NCBI RefSeq assembly: GCF_011030405.1
Contig: NZ_JAAJTJ010000015.1
Location: 35,519 to 99,518 of the forward strand
Origin: Parapedobacter sp. SGR-10
GTDB lineage: Bacteria; Bacteroidota; Bacteroidia; Sphingobacteriales; Sphingobacteriaceae
DNA: 64,000 nt
Direction of reading: 5' to 3'
In this document: one piece after another, positions 48,193 through 56,354 of the stretch
How positions within the stretch are numbered: position 1 is the first letter of the stretch
Layout: each line of letters starts with the position of its first letter
Notes under the pieces: model-generated
Seen by the model: the letters and a program-made list of their open reading frames with translations, nothing else
Told to the model about the DNA's origin: nothing
The model's database searches: none
Made by a program: the position numbers and the translations under genes

Positions 48193-49107
48193 TCATAGGG
48201 TTACTTCCGTAGATTTTCTGATCTGTACACCGTATTTTTCTTTAAGTTCTTCAAACTGTTGCTGTGTACTGCTTTCAAAGCCTCCAATGGGTGACATACA
48301 GTCCTCGAGCAACGTAATACGGGCAGTTATCGATCTGTCATCTGCAAAATGCTCCAAAATCTGTTCGACCGACGCCAACACACAGTGACTAGAAGCCTCC
48401 CCTGCGATAAAGATGGTATCGTACTCACGAATAGCGTCCAGCACTGCATGATTGACATAGTATTCTTTGTCATATTCCGCTTTGATGATACCATACATCT
48501 CGGTATAAGGGTTTTGTCCTTTGTAGATCAGCTTGGGTGTAGCGTTGCGTACTGCCGCATGAAAATAAAGCATCTTGGTGAATTCGCTTTCGAGCTTAGC
48601 CCCGGCCGTACCTTCCAGACAGTGATAAGGCCAGATACAAAGCTGTTTCTTGCCTGCAGATTCCAGGTTACGCAGATATTCCAAAGAACGCCCGGTTTCG
48701 CCATTTGCCGCTGTCCAGATACCATTTGCCGCATCTTCGTAACTGATGATTGTAAAGGGTGCCGGATGGTTACCCTCTCTGTCCAACCACCAGACCGGGT
48801 GAAAGATCTGCATCATGGAGTGGCAATCCAGGCTGCATATCACTTGGGTCAAGGATTCTATATTGCGATACATCCACTGCGTAAGGCGTTGTACGTCTCC
48901 TTTTGAGCCCTGTACAGCCAGGCTTCCGATATTTTCCATAAAATCATTCTGCACATCAATAGCCAAGAGGAGTGTTCGTTTCTCGTCTTGGGAGGCGGGT
49001 GCGATGTGTTCTCTTTGGGCCAATGCCAAGATGTCATTTATGTTTTCTTTACTCTCGTATGAAGCGATGCGAGCCACATCGATAATATTTTCATATGCTG
49101 TATTCAT
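48193..49107 (-). CDS. Isochorismatase/nicotinamidase-like cysteine hydrolase
   Basis: 304 residues, longer than the usual 180-220. Catalytic Asp in LLLAIDVQNDF (about 47-57), Lys in IYKGQNP and Cys in EASSHCVLASV make the family triad; LDCHSMMQIFHP has the Asp-His-His pattern of the metal site of nicotinamidases. The N-terminal 45 residues and a ~40-residue insert (WWLDREGNHPAPFTI onwards) explain the length. A nicotinamide amidase role is possible but not shown. Confidence 0.82.
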   Translation of the reverse strand: MNTAYENIIDVARIASYESKENINDILALAQREHIAPASQDEKRTLLLAIDVQNDFMENIGSLAVQGSKGDVQRLTQWMYRNIESLTQVICSLDCHSMMQIFHPVWWLDREGNHPAPFTIISYEDAANGIWTAANGETGRSLEYLRNLESAGKKQLCIWPYHCLEGTAGAKLESEFTKMLYFHAAVRNATPKLIYKGQNPYTEMYGIIKAEYDKEYYVNHAVLDAIREYDTIFIAGEASSHCVLASVEQILEHFADDRSITARITLLEDCMSPIGGFESSTQQQFEELKEKYGVQIRKSTEVTL

Positions 49108-49311
49108 CTCATTAATTTATCAATTCGTCAATGTCTGCGTCACCATAGTTTGTTTATTAAGTACAATTATCGCAGACAGTTTTAATTTTATTGTGGAGTA
49201 TCTTTTACCCAACAAACATGAAGAATAGTTTTTATATCCCAAAATAAATCGAGCATGTTTAACGCAACACAAAAAATATGCAGCCTCCTACGGTCGGTTT
49301 CCGTTTTTGAG

Positions 49312-49411
49312 AAAATCGTCATCTCGAACGAAGAGAGAGATCTATGGATGAGCAAAAATTAATTCTATATGACTATAGATTTCTCCTCTTACCTCGTCGA
49401 AATGACGTTTT
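49312..49411. repeat. 100-bp imperfect inverted repeat (GTCAT...ATGAC type)
   Basis: CGTCATCTCGAACGAAGAG opens at 49317 and its imperfect complement ending CGTCGAAATGACG closes at 49407, flanked by AAAA and TTTT; the arms are about 30 bases. This is a non-coding hairpin of a type dispersed in Bacteroidota genomes; a second, shorter relative lies at 54735-54880. The rest of the gap 49108-49562 shows no gene. Confidence 0.7.
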
Positions 49412-49562
49412 GAGGATTCTTGTGGTACACCCATTCCGAAATTCAAGGTAAAACATAGTGTTGATTCTTCGTATTTTCGTTTAATCAACCTATATTTATA
49501 TTTCGATGACGGATAGGATTCGGTGATGGATAAAGCTATAATAGTTGAGTAAAAGTAACGGA

Positions 49563-50111
49563 ATGCATACACCCAGCAAAAATACCGTATATACCATAGG
49601 CCATTCTACACATAGTTTCGGTGAATTTTTGGCGATGCTACAGTCTTTTGGGATTAAAACACTGGTCGATATCCGACGGCTTCCCGGCTCACGGAAGTTT
49701 CCCCAGTTTGACCAGGAGAATCTGGAAGCGTCGCTACTGGAAAACGGCATCCGGTACATGTACATAAAAGAACTGGGTGGCAGAAGGAAAGTACTTAAAG
49801 ATTCTAAAAACACCCGTTGGCGAAATGCTTCTTTCCGCGGCTATGCCGATTATATGGAAACCGAAGATTTTGTACAGGGTGTTGAAGCATTGGAAGCCGT
49901 CGTCTTGGAATCGCCAACCGCATATATGTGCGCCGAAGCCGTGTGGTGGCGTTGTCATCGTGCCTTGGTATCCGATTATCTGAAAGCCAAAGGTTGGACG
50001 GTGCTGCATATTATGGACGTGAATAAAGCGGAAGAGCACTCCTATACATCGCCGGCGAACGTGATTGGCGACCGGATATCTTATTCTGATGAAGATTTGT
50101 TTAACCAATAA
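49563..50111 (+). CDS. DUF488 family protein
   Basis: 182 residues from the ATG at 49563; a TTG start six codons upstream is possible. TIGHSTHSFGEFLAML, LVDIRRLPGSRKFPQF and the C-terminal CAEAVWWRCHRALVSDYL with two Cys are the DUF488 signatures. The family may be a nucleic-acid-linked or phosphatase-like fold; its function is unknown. The DUF2945 gene starts seven bases after its stop. Confidence 0.88.
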   Translation: MHTPSKNTVYTIGHSTHSFGEFLAMLQSFGIKTLVDIRRLPGSRKFPQFDQENLEASLLENGIRYMYIKELGGRRKVLKDSKNTRWRNASFRGYADYMETEDFVQGVEALEAVVLESPTAYMCAEAVWWRCHRALVSDYLKAKGWTVLHIMDVNKAEEHSYTSPANVIGDRISYSDEDLFNQ

Positions 50112-50118
50112 AATAGTT

Positions 50119-50328
50119 ATGGGTACAAAATTTAAAATAGGTGACAAAGTAAGCTGGAACTCAGAAGCCGGAAGAGTTTCGGGTACGATAATAAAGGTGC
50201 ATACAAAAGATTTTGATTACAAAGGTTATACACACCACGCCACGGAAGCCGATCCGCAATATGAAATAAAAAGCGACAAAACAGACCATATCGCAGCACA
50301 CAAAGGTACTGCACTGACAAAGATTTAA
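50119..50328 (+). CDS. DUF2945 / HVA1-type TUDOR-like small protein
   Basis: 69 residues from the ATG at 50119. FKIGDKVSWNSEAGRVSGTI and DYKGYTHHATEADPQYEIKS are typical of the DUF2945 (hypervirulence-associated protein, TUDOR-like) family, a single SH3-like barrel. Function unknown. Likely co-transcribed with the DUF488 gene. Confidence 0.88.
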   Translation: MGTKFKIGDKVSWNSEAGRVSGTIIKVHTKDFDYKGYTHHATEADPQYEIKSDKTDHIAAHKGTALTKI

Positions 50329-50371
50329 TTATACTAGGGTCTGATCTCCCGCAGACTGCTCTTCTGCATAA

Positions 50372-50566
50372 ATTTACGCTTTCGACCTGTACGATTCCGA
50401 TGGTCGGTCAAAAGATAAGGATATAGAAATGACCGACGAGGTGAAGCCCAAAAATCCCCATACGGCTCTTGCCAATGTAGGCGTGATAAAAGCCATTGAC
50501 TGGAAAACATTTGAGGGAAACAAAAGCGGCAATTATGTGGCGGGATTACCTCACTTCGTTCGGTGA
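50372..50566 (+). pseudogene. Orphan coding fragment without a proper start
   Basis: The frame from 50372 (directly after a TAA) to the TGA at 50566 encodes 64 residues of protein-like composition (IYAFDLYDSDGRSKDKDIEM, then KPKNPHTALANVGVIKAIDW). The only ATG, at 50429, would leave 45 residues. It looks like the C-terminal part of a gene lost by rearrangement near the tRNA. I do not recognise the family. Confidence 0.35.
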
Positions 50567-50585
50567 TCCCTTGTGTGGAGGCTTC

Positions 50586-50706
50586 AACCAAAATGAATCC
50601 ATTCGCTACGCTCATTTCTTATTTCTGTTGAACAGGCTTCACTCAAACGAGTTTGGCTCACCCTATTCAACAGAAAACCCGACTTACGTCGGGCTTCATT
50701 TTGGTT
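50586..50706. repeat. Nested palindrome abutting the tRNA-Ser 3' end
   Basis: Outer arms AACCAAAATGAA (50586-50597) and TTCATTTTGGTT (50695-50706); inner arms TTCTGTTGAACAGG (50623-50636) and CCTATTCAACAGAA (50662-50675), one mismatch; innermost CAAAC/GTTTG. Between them, read on the minus strand, GCCCGAC-GTAA-GTCGGG followed by TTTTC (50676-50694) is a good terminator for the tRNA. The outer arm touches the encoded CCA end of the tRNA. Confidence 0.7.
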
Positions 50707-50795
50707 GGCGGAGAGAGCGGGATTCGAACCCGCGGTACCGTTTCCAGTACGACAGTTTAGCAAACTGTTCCTTTCGGCCACTCAGGCACCTCTCC
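50706..50795 (-). tRNA. tRNA-Ser (anticodon GCU)
   Basis: Read on the minus strand: acceptor GGAGAGG, D-arm GTGCCTGAGTGGCCGAAAGG, anticodon arm AACAGTTTGCTAAACTGT with GCT in a seven-base loop, a long variable arm (typical of class II serine tRNAs), T-arm GCGGGTTCGAATCCCGC, closing TCTCTCC, discriminator G and an encoded CCA. It reads AGC/AGU codons. Both strands of the stems pair properly. Confidence 0.97.
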
Positions 50796-50887
50796 TTAAA
50801 ATTAACAGTGCAAACATAATGTAAAAAAACCAATCTGCAAAGTGTGCAAAACGTTTTTTTAACAAATTTCCTACAACGAAATTTAAG

Positions 50888-53041
50888 CTATTGATTTTCA
50901 ATTTCTTTATGGGAATCTTTCTTTTTATTGACATCGTAGTCTATACGCACATGGTATATGCTCATCAGCATACTTTTGAACAGTTCTGCGGCACTGTGTA
51001 TATCTTTCAATGTAATATTGGCATTCTCAAACTGTTTCTGTATCAGCTTATGCTCAATGATCTTATCCACGAGCGTATTGATTGATTCCTTGGTCGGCTC
51101 TTTCAGAGACCGTGCTGCCGCCTCCACCGAATCGGCCATCATCAGCACAGCCGTCTCTTTCGAAAATGGAATAGGTCCCGGATAGCGAAAGATCGTTTCA
51201 TCGACCAATTTGTCCGGGTTATTTTTCAAAAACTCATTGTAGAAATAATCTACACGGGTCGTGCCGTGATGTGTACGGATAAAGTCGATGATCACATCCG
51301 GCAGCTGATGACGTCGGGCTATTTCTACTCCTTTGATGACGTGGGAGATAATGATTTGTGCACTCTGCTCGGATGTGAGCTCTTCGTGCGGATTGCTTCC
51401 GGTCTTTTGGTTTTCGATAAAATAAAGTGGATTGATCATCTTACCGATATCGTGATACAATGCTCCGGCACGTATCAATAAAGGGTTCCCCCCTATTTTA
51501 TAAATCGCCGCTTCGGCCAGATTGGCTACTTGCAGAGAATGCTGAAAAGTCCCCGGCGCTTTCAACGATAGCTCCCGCAATAGCTTCGAATTGCTATTGG
51601 TCAATTCCATCAAGGTAAGGTCGGAGACAATGCCAAAGAGCTTTTCAAAGGCGTAGATCAATGGATAAGCCAACAAGGTCAGCCCCACACTGACGACAAA
51701 AGGAAGGAGATCATTGAAATATATGCTTCCCAATGACCCATTCCGCGTCAGTACCAAACCGATGTACCCGATGATGTACGTAGCCAGTATCAAAATACTC
51801 GAAATCAAGAACTGCTCCCGCTTGACCATGGACTTGATACTATATATAGCCACCAGACCGGAGATGAACTGCAAAAACACAAAATCGTAGCTATTGGGTA
51901 CGAACAAAGCCGCGATCAATACCATGAGCAAATGAATATTGAGTGCGACGCGTGTATCGAACAGGATACGTAATATAATCGGCACACCACAATACGGAAT
52001 ATAGTACAAGCTGCCTATCTTTACTTTGATAGCCCAGGTCAACACGCCTAACATGGCAATGATGACGATAAATATAATGAACAGGAGGCGGTTGTTGTAG
52101 AAGATCTCCCGTCTAAAATAGTACAGAAAGACCAACAGCAGTGTCATCACCATTCCGACAATAAAAAACTGCCCCAGAGCAACGTAATTCTGGTCACCAC
52201 CGATCTTATTCTCATCCTCAAAGACTTTTTTCAGCGACAACAGTTTTTGATAAGTCTCATTGTTGACGATCTTGTCCTTTTCGGCAATCAATTCACCTTT
52301 CTGAACCATCCCCCGCGTCGTTGAAATGTTGGCCAATGCCGTCTGTTCGATCTTGTGGGTCAAGGATTCATTGTATATGTAATTGACCGTAATGTAGTTT
52401 TTCAACAAATCGGCTAGCCACTCTTTTCTGCTTATCTTGGAATCTTTATTTAGATTTTGCCGGACGTATTCGTAAGCCGTTTCGATGGTAAAACAGTCGA
52501 CCGTATTTTTCTGCTGGGCTATATTTCCCGACAGAAGGGTAAAATTATAGTTTGATTCTGTGGCATCTACTTTTTCGGGATCTTCGCCTTTGTTTTGATA
52601 CCTGTTTACCAATGAGATTACGCCTCTATTGTAGATATACGATAGGAGATCCTCCCCTTTCTCCCGATAGGTATCCATCTTGAGGTTCGGAACGGTATCC
52701 ATGAGACTGGACTGCCATTTTTCGGCGAGGTCGGTCGTGAATTGATCGATCTGCTCTTTACTGATGTGCGCTTGCAGATTGTACGTGGGCTGAACGGTCT
52801 TTAAGATATGTTGCCTATCCTTATCCAGTTCTTCCTTTGTCTTGAGCACAGAAAAGTTGTAAGGCGAGACCAAGTTTTCATGGTTCCATGGCTTTCCTTT
52901 TTGAAATTCATATTCAAATCGAGGTTGCTTGGGCAAAAATATGCAGATCAGCAACACCGTGAATGTGACCATGGCGTATTTGACAAAGGGCGAATCCGCT
53001 TGAAGTTTTGTGTTGAAGTAATTTATCTTAAGTTTAGCCAC
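50888..53041 (-). CDS. 7TM HD-domain phosphohydrolase (PgpH-like c-di-AMP phosphodiesterase)
   Basis: 717 residues. A first membrane segment (about 22-40), a periplasmic 7TMR-HDED domain of about 240 residues, seven membrane helices (about 285-480), then a cytoplasmic HD domain with LKAPGTFQHSLQVANLAEAA and GALYHDIGKMINPLYF, and the later DFIRTHHGTTRV. This order is that of PgpH, which degrades cyclic di-AMP. A 225-base gap to the CSD gene is divergent promoter space. Confidence 0.93.
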   Translation of the reverse strand: MAKLKINYFNTKLQADSPFVKYAMVTFTVLLICIFLPKQPRFEYEFQKGKPWNHENLVSPYNFSVLKTKEELDKDRQHILKTVQPTYNLQAHISKEQIDQFTTDLAEKWQSSLMDTVPNLKMDTYREKGEDLLSYIYNRGVISLVNRYQNKGEDPEKVDATESNYNFTLLSGNIAQQKNTVDCFTIETAYEYVRQNLNKDSKISRKEWLADLLKNYITVNYIYNESLTHKIEQTALANISTTRGMVQKGELIAEKDKIVNNETYQKLLSLKKVFEDENKIGGDQNYVALGQFFIVGMVMTLLLVFLYYFRREIFYNNRLLFIIFIVIIAMLGVLTWAIKVKIGSLYYIPYCGVPIILRILFDTRVALNIHLLMVLIAALFVPNSYDFVFLQFISGLVAIYSIKSMVKREQFLISSILILATYIIGYIGLVLTRNGSLGSIYFNDLLPFVVSVGLTLLAYPLIYAFEKLFGIVSDLTLMELTNSNSKLLRELSLKAPGTFQHSLQVANLAEAAIYKIGGNPLLIRAGALYHDIGKMINPLYFIENQKTGSNPHEELTSEQSAQIIISHVIKGVEIARRHQLPDVIIDFIRTHHGTTRVDYFYNEFLKNNPDKLVDETIFRYPGPIPFSKETAVLMMADSVEAAARSLKEPTKESINTLVDKIIEHKLIQKQFENANITLKDIHSAAELFKSMLMSIYHVRIDYDVNKKKDSHKEIENQ

Positions 53042-53266
53042 AGTTTTCTACATTGGATATATCTTACAAACAAATGTAAGATTATCTTGTCAATTTAAAA
53101 AAGTCCATTTCTCAATCGCAGACTTCCGAAGTTAGGATTTATCAATTTAAAATCGTATATTTGACTAATTCACAGAGGCATCTATTATTCTTATCCCCAA
53201 GCCACTCGCTTCCCTTAAGAACAAAGTACCTTTCATTTTATCACAATAAATCTTTAATTCTAATTA

Positions 53267-53695
53267 ATGGCTAAAAGTCAACTTACATTCAAAAAGAAAG
53301 AAACAGCAAAAAAGAAGCAACAAAAAAAACAGGAAAAGCTGGAAAGAAGAGAAATCAACAAGGCAAGCAACAACAAGGGTAAATCCCTGGAAGAGATGTT
53401 TGCTTATGTAGATGAGTTCGGAAACATTTCGGACACCCCTCCTGCCCAACCTTACAAATTCAAGGAAGAAGACCTGCTACGCCCCGCAGATCCTGAGGAC
53501 GAATACCTATTCGGCAAGGTCTCCTACTACAACGAAGAAGGACATTACGGTTTCATCCGGGACAACGAGTCAAGGGAAACCGTCTACTTCAATGATAAAC
53601 TCGCTGGTATGGTATTGCCACTACACCAAAAAGTCAAGTACAAGTACACACGCTCGAAACAGGGCAACCAGATTTCGGAAGTGGAAATGATATAA
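53267..53695 (+). CDS. Lysine-rich protein with C-terminal cold-shock domain
   Basis: 142 residues. The first ~45 residues are very basic (FKKKETAKKKQQKKQEKLER), followed by an acidic linker and a cold-shock-like OB domain (about 82-140: LFGKVSYYNEEGHYGFIRD). The RNP1-like KGFGF of classical Csp proteins is replaced by GHYGFI. Likely an RNA- or ribosome-associated protein; the basic tail would add nucleic-acid binding. A TATATTTG box at 53156-53163 is a promoter candidate. Confidence 0.8.
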   Translation: MAKSQLTFKKKETAKKKQQKKQEKLERREINKASNNKGKSLEEMFAYVDEFGNISDTPPAQPYKFKEEDLLRPADPEDEYLFGKVSYYNEEGHYGFIRDNESRETVYFNDKLAGMVLPLHQKVKYKYTRSKQGNQISEVEMI

Positions 53696-53712
53696 TACCT
53701 TGCATTATCCAT

Positions 53713-53738
53713 AAGGTTGCTCCTGAGCGGGCAACCTT
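53713..53738 (+). terminator. Terminator after the lysine-rich CSD gene
   Basis: AAGGTTGC (53713-53720) pairs with GCAACCTT (53731-53738) around a ten-base loop, followed by TATCTACACATTTT. The T-run is weak, so some read-through into the next gene is possible. Confidence 0.6.
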
Positions 53739-53765
53739 TATCTACACATTTTAACAGTTAGAAAC

Positions 53766-54059
53766 ATGAACAAACATATCGTATTGAAATATCCCAATGC
53801 GTTGGCTGAGGGATTGAGGATAAACTATAACATGGAACACAGAGGCGAAATCCATACGATCGAATGCAGCATCGACGAGAAACAACCTAAACCTTCTTGG
53901 CTACAGCTGCATAAATTCAATTTCACCTCCCTCAAGACAAAAGGTTGCTACAGCTTACTCTTCGAGGAAAGCAAGTACAACAAAAACCTCGATACACTAT
54001 TGTTTATGGATCAGGTCTACGCTTTGATTATGTCACAGGCAAACTACAAGATCGATTAA
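53766..54059 (+). CDS. Uncharacterised 97-residue protein
   Basis: 97 residues, soluble, no signal peptide. It reads MNKHIVLKYPNALAEGLRIN at the start, has FNFTSLKTKGCYSLLFEESK in the middle and ends in a helix (MDQVYALIMSQANYKID). I do not recognise a family. Its codon use resembles the neighbours and it lies 70 bases behind the lysine-rich CSD gene in the same direction, so it is probably real. It ends 76 bases before the convergent cspA. Confidence 0.7.
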   Translation: MNKHIVLKYPNALAEGLRINYNMEHRGEIHTIECSIDEKQPKPSWLQLHKFNFTSLKTKGCYSLLFEESKYNKNLDTLLFMDQVYALIMSQANYKID

Positions 54060-54135
54060 ACAAAAAAATGCAGCAAACTTTAGATTTGCTACATTTTCCA
54101 GATACCCTTTAAAGGGGGTATTCCAAATTGGGAAA

Positions 54136-54330
54136 TTATCCTGCTACGCGTACATTGACGGCGTTAAGTCCTTTTTTTCCATTTTCCACTTCATAGGTCA
54201 CTTGATCATTTTCACGGATGTGGTTGATCAAACCTGTAGAGTGTACAAAAACATCAGCACCGCCATCTGCAGGTGTGATAAAACCGAAACCCTTGGTCTC
54301 ATTAAAGAATTTTACTGTTCCTTCTTGCAT
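54136..54330 (-). CDS. cspA: Cold-shock protein CspA family
   Basis: 64 residues, one OB-fold domain. RNP1 KGFGFITP (13-20) and RNP2 DVFVHST (26-32) are intact, and the start MQEGTVKFFNETKGFGF is typical. It binds single-stranded RNA and DNA as a chaperone and is normally cold-induced. The 54060-54135 gap holds two small hairpins (ATGCAGCAAA/TTTGCTACAT and ATACCC/GGGTAT) that can end both this gene and the unknown gene opposite. Confidence 0.95.
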   Translation of the reverse strand: MQEGTVKFFNETKGFGFITPADGGADVFVHSTGLINHIRENDQVTYEVENGKKGLNAVNVRVAG

Positions 54331-54599
54331 TGTATTACTATTTTATTGATAAATTATTCTACTAGTTATTCCGACAAGGCATTGCTTACCTTCTGGCAAA
54401 ACAAGGTGCTTTATAAATGTTAACAGAAATATATGAGGAGATTTAAAATCGAGACTTCAAGGCCACCCAGCGCGTTACTGCTGTATATATTGTTGATAAC
54501 TATTAAAATGGCAACTGAAAGAGCTTAACTGATAATGTGAGAGAAAACCTCAACAATGTCAGAATGAGCGTAGGCAGAGCCTTGTATAAAGCAAAGATA
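54331..54599 (-). promoter_or_regulatory. Long 5' leader and promoter of cspA
   Basis: The nearest good -7 box on the minus strand is TATCTTTG at 54592-54599. A start just below it gives a leader of about 255 bases, the length seen for cold-shock mRNAs, which fold differently at low temperature. No ORF lies in it. The exact start site is inferred. Confidence 0.45.
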
Positions 54600-54664
54600 A
54601 GACTATTTTAGCGTAAATAAAAGTTTTTTCTCATTTATTATGGATTGAACCTCTCTTAAAGCTG

Positions 54665-54880
54665 GCACATGCCTAACGGACAGGCAGGCACGACCCCTGT
54701 CGTGTACCTAATGCTATTAAGTTAAGCGTACTTTTGTCATCCCGACAGCTTGTCCCGAAAGCATTCGGGAATAGGAGGAATCTAAAAACCTACAGTTGGA
54801 AGATCCAATGTTGCATCAGCCCCGCTGCCACCAACACGACCTTGATGCCTGCTACGCAGTCGGCAAGCCTCAGGATGACA
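54665..54880. repeat. Cluster of small palindromes, including a GTCATCC...GGATGAC bracket
   Basis: TGCCT/AGGCA near 54673, CACGAC/GTCGTG near 54687-54702, TCCCGAA (54753-54759) with TTCGGGA (54764-54770), and an outer pair TGTCATCC (54735-54742) with GGATGACA (54873-54880). The outer pair and the AGGAATCT word inside relate it to the hairpin at 49312-49411. No gene is visible between cspA leader and desaturase. Confidence 0.6.
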
Positions 54881-54904
54881 TAAAACGACGTTCACATCCT
54901 TAAC

Positions 54905-55966
54905 TTATCTGGACATCGCATGGATCACCTGCACATGCGACCTGAACGCACCCCAAAAGGAGGCAAACTCATTGTACTTAATATTATATTCCTCGCAAGT
55001 CTGTCTGACAATACGATTGATAGCCGGGTAGTGTACATGGCAGATTTTGGGAAACAGGTGATGCTCCACTTGAAAATTAAGGCCACCGAGTATCCAGGTC
55101 AATACTTTACTCTTCGTCGCAAAGTTGGCTGTAGATTGGATTTGGTGTATCATCCATTCCTCTTCGACCTTGGCTTCGTTGATGGTCTTAAATTCCGTTT
55201 CCTCAACCACATGCGCCAACTGAAACACCGTTGCCAGACTCATGCCGCATACTGCACCTGCAATCAATAGCCCCAGCAACGTTGGCAACCAACCGACAAC
55301 GACCACGGGAAGGACAATAAACAAGCCAAAATGTATGACCTTGCTTGTCCAAAAAATGATCCTTTCTCTCATTGGAAAATCAAACTGTGCTTTGCTGTCA
55401 CCCATACGCTGCCTAAAATATTTCTCGTAGTCCTGATAAAATATCCAGGCCAGATAGGATATACCGTACAACAGAGGAAAGTAAAAACGTTGGTAACGGT
55501 GGTGTTTCTTCAGTTGCTGATCATGGTGTATCCGCATGAACTTTACTTCGATATCGTGGTCTTCGCCATCAATATTGGTGTAGGTGTGGTGCGCGATGTT
55601 GTGTTTAAGCTTCCAGAAATAGATATTACCTCCCAAAAGGTTGAGGGAATAGGACAGTATTGTATTGAGTCTCTTATTGTCCGAAAACGAGTTGTGTCCG
55701 GCATCGTGCATGATATTAAAACCGATGGCAGCCAGATTGACACCAAAAAGCATACACAAAACGATGCTGATCGCCCAATGTGGCTGCACAAACACCAAAA
55801 CAGTATATAATGCTACAAATGTCCCCAGCAAAACCGATGCCTTGATAAACATCCGTCGATTGCCGGTCTTCTTTTGCAATGTCTTCTTGAAGTATTCGTT
55901 TGTTTTTTGCTTAAGGGACTTGGAAAACAATGTGTTTACATTGTTGAATTTAATGGTTGGATTCAT
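54905..55966 (-). CDS. Membrane fatty-acid desaturase (acyl-CoA/front-end type)
   Basis: 353 residues. The three histidine boxes are intact: HDAGHNS (HDxxH), HNIAHHTY (HxxxHH) and QVEHHLFP (QxxHH, where Gln replaces the first His as in front-end and linoleoyl-CoA desaturases). Four membrane helices around them; no cytochrome b5 domain. It introduces a double bond into membrane acyl chains with oxygen. Next to cspA, cold adaptation of lipids is a plausible common theme, which is inference. Confidence 0.93.
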   Translation of the reverse strand: MNPTIKFNNVNTLFSKSLKQKTNEYFKKTLQKKTGNRRMFIKASVLLGTFVALYTVLVFVQPHWAISIVLCMLFGVNLAAIGFNIMHDAGHNSFSDNKRLNTILSYSLNLLGGNIYFWKLKHNIAHHTYTNIDGEDHDIEVKFMRIHHDQQLKKHHRYQRFYFPLLYGISYLAWIFYQDYEKYFRQRMGDSKAQFDFPMRERIIFWTSKVIHFGLFIVLPVVVVGWLPTLLGLLIAGAVCGMSLATVFQLAHVVEETEFKTINEAKVEEEWMIHQIQSTANFATKSKVLTWILGGLNFQVEHHLFPKICHVHYPAINRIVRQTCEEYNIKYNEFASFWGAFRSHVQVIHAMSR

Positions 55967-56354
55967 TTAACGTGTTGGGGGGAAATGTATGATGACTTGT
56001 GTTATTATGCTAGACTAAATTGGCTAACCGTTGTAAATGTACGGTTTATAATCTGTATATCCTCCACAATAAGTTGTTAAGGAGTGTTAAAAAGCAGTGT
56101 AATACAAAATCTTCTCTTTTTCTTGGATATTCGCTGTTTTTTTGCACCTTGTGTATAGCCTATGCTTAGGCGGGTCCTATACAGCTTTTATCATCCTCAG
56201 ATATTTCTTGTGTCGTTCCCGGATCATACCCAAGTGCCTCTTGGTTTGTTATAGTGTTGGCAATGACTTTCTTCTACAAAACCATTCCAAAATAATCTTA
56301 TTTTTGTCATTCGACCGCGTCTAAAACGAGAGTATCAAATCTTAATTAGGAAAT
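55967..56354. other. Gene-less divergent gap between desaturase and EEP genes
   Basis: 388 bases with no convincing ORF, RNA or repeat. It must hold the promoters of the two divergent genes; I see no complete -33/-7 pair. Confidence 0.5.
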
